Part shown: positions 59,661 to 64,000 of the stretch, piece after piece
Layout: every line of letters starts with the position of its first letter
Numbering within the stretch: the stretch's first letter is position 1
NCBI GenBank assembly: GCA_041391365.1
Contig: JAWKOC010000004.1
Span: 1 to 64,000 of the forward strand
DNA length: 64,000 nt
DNA from: JAGRAX01 sp041391365
Lineage (GTDB): Bacteria > Bdellovibrionota_G > JALEGL01 > JAGRMV01
Reading direction: 5' to 3'
Position numbers and translations under genes: made by a program
The notes under the pieces: generated by a model
Seen by the model: only the letters and a program-made list of their open reading frames with translations
Told to the model about the DNA's origin: nothing
The model's database searches: none

Positions 59661-60125
59661 ATGGCCATGAATGCAAAAATGATTGATGACAACAACAGAG
59701 CAAATTTCCCCGAATTTACGGTTGGCGATACCATCAAAGTTCACATCAAAATCAAAGAAGGCGAAAAAGAACGAGTTCAGGTCTTCCAAGGGATTGTGAT
59801 CAAGCAGCGCAATGCCGCCGAAAACTCTAGTTTCACCGTGCGCAAAATTTCTTTCGGTGTGGGCGTTGAGAGGATTTTCCCTTACGAATGTGCAAACATC
59901 GAAAAAGTCGAAGTCATCCAAAAAGGAAAAGTACGACGAGCCAAATTGTTCTATCTACGAAGCTTGAAAGGCAAAGCACTGAAAATCGATGAAGATACGC
60001 GTGAGCGAGACGCAAAGAGAGAACAGTCTGTCTCTGCTGATGCTACAGAAACGCAAGAAACCAGTGCAGAAGAAAACACAACTTCGGTCAAAGCAAGTAC
60101 TGTCGAAGCACCTGCCAATTCGTAA
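59661..60125 (+). CDS. rplS: 50S ribosomal protein L19
   Basis: A 154-residue L19: FTVGDTIKVHIKIKEGEKERVQVFQGIVI, FTVRKISFGVGVERIFP and RAKLFYLRSLKGKA. It is longer than usual by an acidic, Ser/Thr/Glu-rich tail of about 40 residues, like the tail seen on L9 here. Start at ATG 59661 with aagga upstream. Confidence 0.95.
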   Translation: MAMNAKMIDDNNRANFPEFTVGDTIKVHIKIKEGEKERVQVFQGIVIKQRNAAENSSFTVRKISFGVGVERIFPYECANIEKVEVIQKGKVRRAKLFYLRSLKGKALKIDEDTRERDAKREQSVSADATETQETSAEENTTSVKASTVEAPANS

Positions 60126-60159
60126 GCTTTTGCTTATCCATTTCGTATAAAACTTTTTT

Positions 60160-62322
60160 CTATGAGGCTGGAACTCTCTTGTTTCGGCCTCGATACGATT
60201 TTTGGAATTCCACACCAATAACCATTTCACCCGTAGGAGGATAATAGTCGGGTGGATTGAAGGCCACACGAGGGTCAGGCCGAATCACACGTCGCTGGAA
60301 TCCTTGATCTCTCCCATTGAAGGTATTGGCGGTGTAACTGTATTTGGAATTCAAACTCCCTCGAACACGTAAATCTGAGCCCACAGAACGAATCATCTCT
60401 TCAAACTGATCGTATGCACCAGCGGTATCGGTTGGTGTCAGTGTAGGTTGATAGCCGTCGTAATAGTAAGGTGGAATCAACCCAGGTTTGGCAATGGTTT
60501 TGGTGGGTTTGAGTGGGTTGGTCATGTAAAACGAGTCGAGCGTATCTTTTCCCGATCCGACATATTGTTGGTACGTAGCTCCACCATCTGCGGTTGCCCA
60601 CACGGCAAGCCCGCCGGCTGAATCAACCTCGGGATTGAAAATTCCAGAGATGACCACGTGTTCTCCTGCCAAAAAGTGACCTTCCAAATCCAAGGCTGCC
60701 GCAGCGTTGACGTATCCGATGGAAGTCAAACCCTCTTCCATCCACTGGGAGGGATAGGTTGTATCTTCGATGTCAGGATCCACCAAATTTCCATCGCTAT
60801 CTACGGGAATAAAATTGGTGATGTCGAGGTATTGACCATTGGCGGTGGAGCGGTCGGTGGGGTCATAGCGGTCAACGTTTTTGGGTTTTTTCCCTTCCAA
60901 TGTTTCATAAGGATTGGTGGTTTGTGGAACGGCTTCAGGGATGACAATATTATTTTTGGCAACAACCCCCAACACATCTTCGTTGGGATCTTGGTAGACC
61001 AAGTCTCCTTCGATGTAAATGTTGTCTGCTGCGAAGGTTGCTTCCCCATCTACGATTCCTTTGATGTGAACGTTGCAACTTCCACTCAAGCAGGTGAACA
61101 ACCCATCAGTATCGTAGGTGGCAATGGAGCTATCGGTGCCGTTGATGACATCATTTTGTTCGTTTTGATATCGATCAAAGGCAAAAAATTCATCGGTCGC
61201 ACAGTTGTATTGTTTGATTTTTCCTCCACTTGGCGTGCTGACAAGTTTTAAACAAACATCGGTAAGACCCAAAGAGGAGAGATCTACGGTTGCCTTGGTT
61301 TCTACATCTGTATAGTAAGTTGAGGGTACAGGTCGAATGTTGGTGTAGTTTGCTGTGTACCCTTCGGCAAAATACATTTCAGTTTTGTATTCTCCCGAAC
61401 CACAACCACCTGAGCAGTTTGTAGACGTCATGTCTACTTCTCTTCTCTTGAAAGGGTATTCATCGCCGGGAAGAACAGGATCTGCAAAGGTCACATGACC
61501 CAGAAAATAGTGGACCTGATTGGTGAATTCAAAACCATCTTCCAGCTGCTCCTCTTGCGTGGGAGATCCGGGTAGGCTTTGGTTCCATGAGGTTCCAGTT
61601 TCTGCTTCCCACCATTTTCCCTCAAATTGAAGTTTTCCATCAGGAAAGTCTCCAAAGTGAACACGGCCTTCAAAAATCCCCGCGGCAATTTTGTAATATT
61701 CACTGGGTTTGAGAACCGGAAAGGCCCCCACTCCGTGTGTACCGTAGAGAATTTCTGAGTAGCTTTCTTCACGAATTTTTACACGACTTTCAATGGTAAA
61801 AATCTCACCGGTTTTTTCATTTTCCGTTTCAGAAACGACCAAGAAATATTTTGGAAATGACAAATCATATTCGGTTGGGCTGGTGGTCCAATCGATCGCT
61901 GGATCTGGATCTTCTGGAAACAAAAATACACGCAAATTGATGTCTCCACGGGATCGACTGATCACGGGTGTGACATCGGGTCGATCAGCATCGTAGACAT
62001 ATCCGAGGGCCACAACATCGTCATTCTCATCTTCAGGCGTGGTAAAAGTGGCTTTGGAGTCTCCATCGTATTTGTTGTCCATGCAGTTTCGAGCCAAGGT
62101 CATTAACTCTGCTCGCTGAATCTCTAGACCACTTTCCGCTTCCAGTTTCAAATCATACGAGCGTTTGAAAAAACCTCCCAATCGAGTCATGATGATGTTG
62201 TCGTTGTTCATGGCCATGAACATACCAATCCCCGATACGATCAGGATCAACACCAAAATAACTGCCATTCCTTTGGATGAATGATGAAAGCGTGTTGTAT
62301 GCTTTGTTGATCTTCTTTTCAT
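60160..62322 (-). CDS. PilX-like/large secreted protein with N-terminal membrane anchor
   Basis: About 720 residues from ATG 62322 (ggag upstream). The N-terminus has a short basic stretch and SKGMAVILVLILIVSGIGMFMAM, matching the PilX_N anchor of type IV pilus minor proteins. The long remainder is beta-rich and resembles pilus-associated proteins of large size, with one Cys pair (CSGGCGSG). It lies in tandem behind a PilW-like gene, with which it overlaps in the non-start region. A minor pilin or adhesin role is inferred. Confidence 0.75.
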   Translation of the reverse strand: MKRRSTKHTTRFHHSSKGMAVILVLILIVSGIGMFMAMNNDNIIMTRLGGFFKRSYDLKLEAESGLEIQRAELMTLARNCMDNKYDGDSKATFTTPEDENDDVVALGYVYDADRPDVTPVISRSRGDINLRVFLFPEDPDPAIDWTTSPTEYDLSFPKYFLVVSETENEKTGEIFTIESRVKIREESYSEILYGTHGVGAFPVLKPSEYYKIAAGIFEGRVHFGDFPDGKLQFEGKWWEAETGTSWNQSLPGSPTQEEQLEDGFEFTNQVHYFLGHVTFADPVLPGDEYPFKRREVDMTSTNCSGGCGSGEYKTEMYFAEGYTANYTNIRPVPSTYYTDVETKATVDLSSLGLTDVCLKLVSTPSGGKIKQYNCATDEFFAFDRYQNEQNDVINGTDSSIATYDTDGLFTCLSGSCNVHIKGIVDGEATFAADNIYIEGDLVYQDPNEDVLGVVAKNNIVIPEAVPQTTNPYETLEGKKPKNVDRYDPTDRSTANGQYLDITNFIPVDSDGNLVDPDIEDTTYPSQWMEEGLTSIGYVNAAAALDLEGHFLAGEHVVISGIFNPEVDSAGGLAVWATADGGATYQQYVGSGKDTLDSFYMTNPLKPTKTIAKPGLIPPYYYDGYQPTLTPTDTAGAYDQFEEMIRSVGSDLRVRGSLNSKYSYTANTFNGRDQGFQRRVIRPDPRVAFNPPDYYPPTGEMVIGVEFQKSYRGRNKRVPAS

Positions 62323-62341
62323 ATGGTTCTCCAAAAAAAAA

Positions 62342-63550
62342 TTACTGAGCCCCTGAACCTGCACCAGTTGGGTGTTGGGTTTTTTCCCACGCGGGTGAAG
62401 TCAGGTAGAGCGGTGGACCCGTTAGCTCTCCGTTGCTACTCAGAGAAGCCATGCCTCGTTTCAAATTGACCGGAGAAAATGTTGTGTTGGTTCCACTGAG
62501 TCCATCTCGTTCCAGATCAATGCTGATGAATTGAAGGGATGGAACTCCAAGCTGGTTGGCACATGAACAGTCTGCCACGGATCCAACATTGATGCAGCCC
62601 TCTCCGGACAATCCCATCACAGGATTTCGTGTTACGGTTCCATCGAACATATGATAATTGACATTGAATCCCTCGACGCCATTCAAAACGGGTTCCCAGG
62701 ATCGGGCCAACGATGCCGACGTCCCCGGATCAAAATCGTTGAGGCTCGGGTTGAAGCCATCATCTTTTCGATGATCATCTCGCAGCAAGGTTCCATCCGA
62801 TGCATTCAACGTGTAGTCCACAATTTCCACTTGGAAGACAAAGGCAGAGTTGGGATCTTTTTCTCCATAGTTTTGTGTGAACTCTTGGGGATTCCAATAG
62901 GAGCGGTTGGTGTGGTAAATTTGGTAGGTTGAGCCGGCACCGGCTACAATCGAAGTGATGCGAAACACATCGGACATTTCTGAGTCGATGATCACGGCAT
63001 ATGCGCCAATGGCCAAATCATCAATCGAAGATACAATGATGGGATTGCTTCCATCGGTAGGATAGGTCGCTCCACCACCATCTTGTGCCAATTTGTTAAA
63101 AGAACTGTCTTTGGCGATGTACACCATTTGCAAGGAGTCGTCGTCTCGATCTGTTCCCGTAAGCAAACTTGAATCGGATGGGTCCAGGGAAGTGTAGTCG
63201 GCCAATGCGTCGTAGCGCGTTTTTTCGTAGCCTGGAAAAGGTCGAAGACTCCAATTGACACTTGCAATGGATTTTGAGTCACAACCCACAGGTCGATCGA
63301 CTTGAAGTGCAGGATTGGCCGCCGTAAATAGCGTGATGGTGTTTTCTACTTCATATTGAAATCGGTCAAAGAGTTTGATGGCCTCACGATCAGATTTGGC
63401 GGCTTGTTGAACCTCGGCTCCCTTTCGAGAAGTTTTGGTCATGATCACATAGGATGTCCCCGCAACGGCCGCAAAAAGAGTGCCTGCAATCATGAGTTCA
63501 ATGATGGTGACCCCTTTTGATGACCATCGATTTTGATGTTGTTTCAGCAT
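62342..63550 (-). CDS. PilW-like prepilin-type protein
   Basis: A 402-residue protein with a type IV prepilin N-terminus: SSKG followed by VTIIELMIAGTLFAAVAG, with cleavage after Gly and Glu at position 5 of the mature protein. This is the PilW/PilV class of minor pilins. The body is beta-rich with a Cys pair (DCSC). It ends 20 bases before the PilX-like gene start on the same strand. Together they may cap pili directed by the MglA/MglB system; that link is inference only. Confidence 0.82.
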   Translation of the reverse strand: MLKQHQNRWSSKGVTIIELMIAGTLFAAVAGTSYVIMTKTSRKGAEVQQAAKSDREAIKLFDRFQYEVENTITLFTAANPALQVDRPVGCDSKSIASVNWSLRPFPGYEKTRYDALADYTSLDPSDSSLLTGTDRDDDSLQMVYIAKDSSFNKLAQDGGGATYPTDGSNPIIVSSIDDLAIGAYAVIIDSEMSDVFRITSIVAGAGSTYQIYHTNRSYWNPQEFTQNYGEKDPNSAFVFQVEIVDYTLNASDGTLLRDDHRKDDGFNPSLNDFDPGTSASLARSWEPVLNGVEGFNVNYHMFDGTVTRNPVMGLSGEGCINVGSVADCSCANQLGVPSLQFISIDLERDGLSGTNTTFSPVNLKRGMASLSSNGELTGPPLYLTSPAWEKTQHPTGAGSGAQ

Positions 63551-63740
63551 GTGTGTTTTCTCGGAAATTTGAGTTCCTCAATTATAACAAATTTTTGCTT
63601 TACTAGGCGAACTTTATTGAAAGTATTGAAACTACAACTTTATTAAGGGAAAAACTGACAATGTTTCCTCAAATCAAGAGGAAAAAAAGTTTACACATCA
63701 GCGCAAAATCAGCCTACATGGGCTTGCAGAGCTCTTGGAG

Positions 63741-64000
63741 CTAGGCTTTTTTTCGCGTTTCGATGGCATGGACAAACAAATCCAGGATCCTTGCAGCCTG
63801 ATGATGGAGTTCTTCTCGATCAAAAAACTCTGGGTGCCATTGCAAACCCAACACAAATCGATCGGGCCACGAGGAATTTTCTGGATTCAAGCTGACCGCT
63901 TCGATCAATTTGTCTTCGGCGGAGCGAGCTTCGACCAATAGATCTTTTCCCAAGTCTTTGATGGCTTGGTGATGAACGGAATTGACGGTAAGCTGATCTT
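63741..64000 (-). CDS. Class I glutamine amidotransferase (C26 type), partial
   Basis: The 3' end of a gene running off the right edge, 85 codons seen. The frame reads VNSVHHQAIKDLGK, EARSAEDKLIEAV and VLGLQWHPEF, which contain the His and Glu of the catalytic triad of gamma-glutamyl-GABA hydrolase-like amidotransferases. The nucleophile Cys lies beyond the window. A 5' part is needed to say whether it acts in polyamine breakdown or otherwise. Confidence 0.85.
   Translation of the reverse strand, partial: DQLTVNSVHHQAIKDLGKDLLVEARSAEDKLIEAVSLNPENSSWPDRFVLGLQWHPEFFDREELHHQAARILDLFVHAIETRKKA

Overview
The window reads as a moderate-GC (mid-40s % by eye), gene-dense, Gram-negative chromosome of deltaproteobacterial grade (Myxococcota/Bdellovibrionota or a related candidate phylum). 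The pointers are an mglB-mglA pair that closely resembles the Myxococcus polarity/motility switch, two Hanks-type Ser/Thr kinases with membrane anchors (one ending in a PEGA-like domain, one in a formylglycine-generating-enzyme-like domain), many lipoprotein and Sec signal peptides, and type IV pilus minor-pilin-like proteins. I cannot name a genus.

Layout. 1-565: non-coding, with tRNA T-arm fragments and a repeat module that recurs inverted at 21.1-21.4 kb. 0.57-13.4 kb: metabolism and transport, comprising a Zn-dehydrogenase, two EamA exporters, MscS, Fur with FeoA/FeoB, a coupled run of TVP38/TMEM64 protein, FAD disulfide oxidoreductase, TIGR04282-like and TIGR04283-like proteins (with a convergent DUF547 protein), an EVE-domain protein and a CNNM/CBS protein. 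13.5-21 kb: an accessory-looking stretch with an 1820-aa protein (signal peptide, coiled-coil ectodomain, one transmembrane helix, SF2 helicase, eight C-terminal WP/GW repeats) and a lipoprotein of YD-like/calcium-type repeats. 21-23.3 kb: repeats, tRNA-Ser(GCU) and a hipBA module with three evenly spaced operators. 23.3-34 kb: housekeeping genes (SRP RNA, dnaX, recR, mglBA, a fused ribosomal S6-S18 gene, rplI, dnaB, dus, comF, lspA). 32.8-40.7 kb: a membrane metallopeptidase, two kinases, glyS and a periplasmic binding protein, all leftward. 40.8-43.7 kb: a GlmU lacking its acetyltransferase half, then glmS. 44.5-49.2 kb: a compact leftward nucleoside-salvage operon (deoC-udp-punA-cdd-upp-hpt-ridA). 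49.2-57 kb: FG-GAP-like protein, BolA, monothiol glutaredoxin, two related secreted proteins bracketed by REP-like palindromes, AmgK/MurU-like cell-wall recycling genes, and a radical SAM protein. 56.4-60.1 kb: the ffh-rpsP-khpA-rimM-trmD-rplS operon. 60.2-64 kb: PilX-like and PilW-like proteins and the 3' part of a class I glutamine amidotransferase.

The most unusual items are the predicted membrane-spanning helicase, the S6-S18 fusion, the truncated GlmU, the tRNA-derived inverted repeats about 20.6 kb apart, and the 49-bp-phased operators of hipBA. Several genes between 47.7 and 57.5 kb (udp, the FG-GAP gene, murU, amgK, ffh) carry single-base frame disruptions, mostly in homopolymers. Because ffh is essential, sequence error is the likeliest cause there, and that stretch should be read with that in mind.
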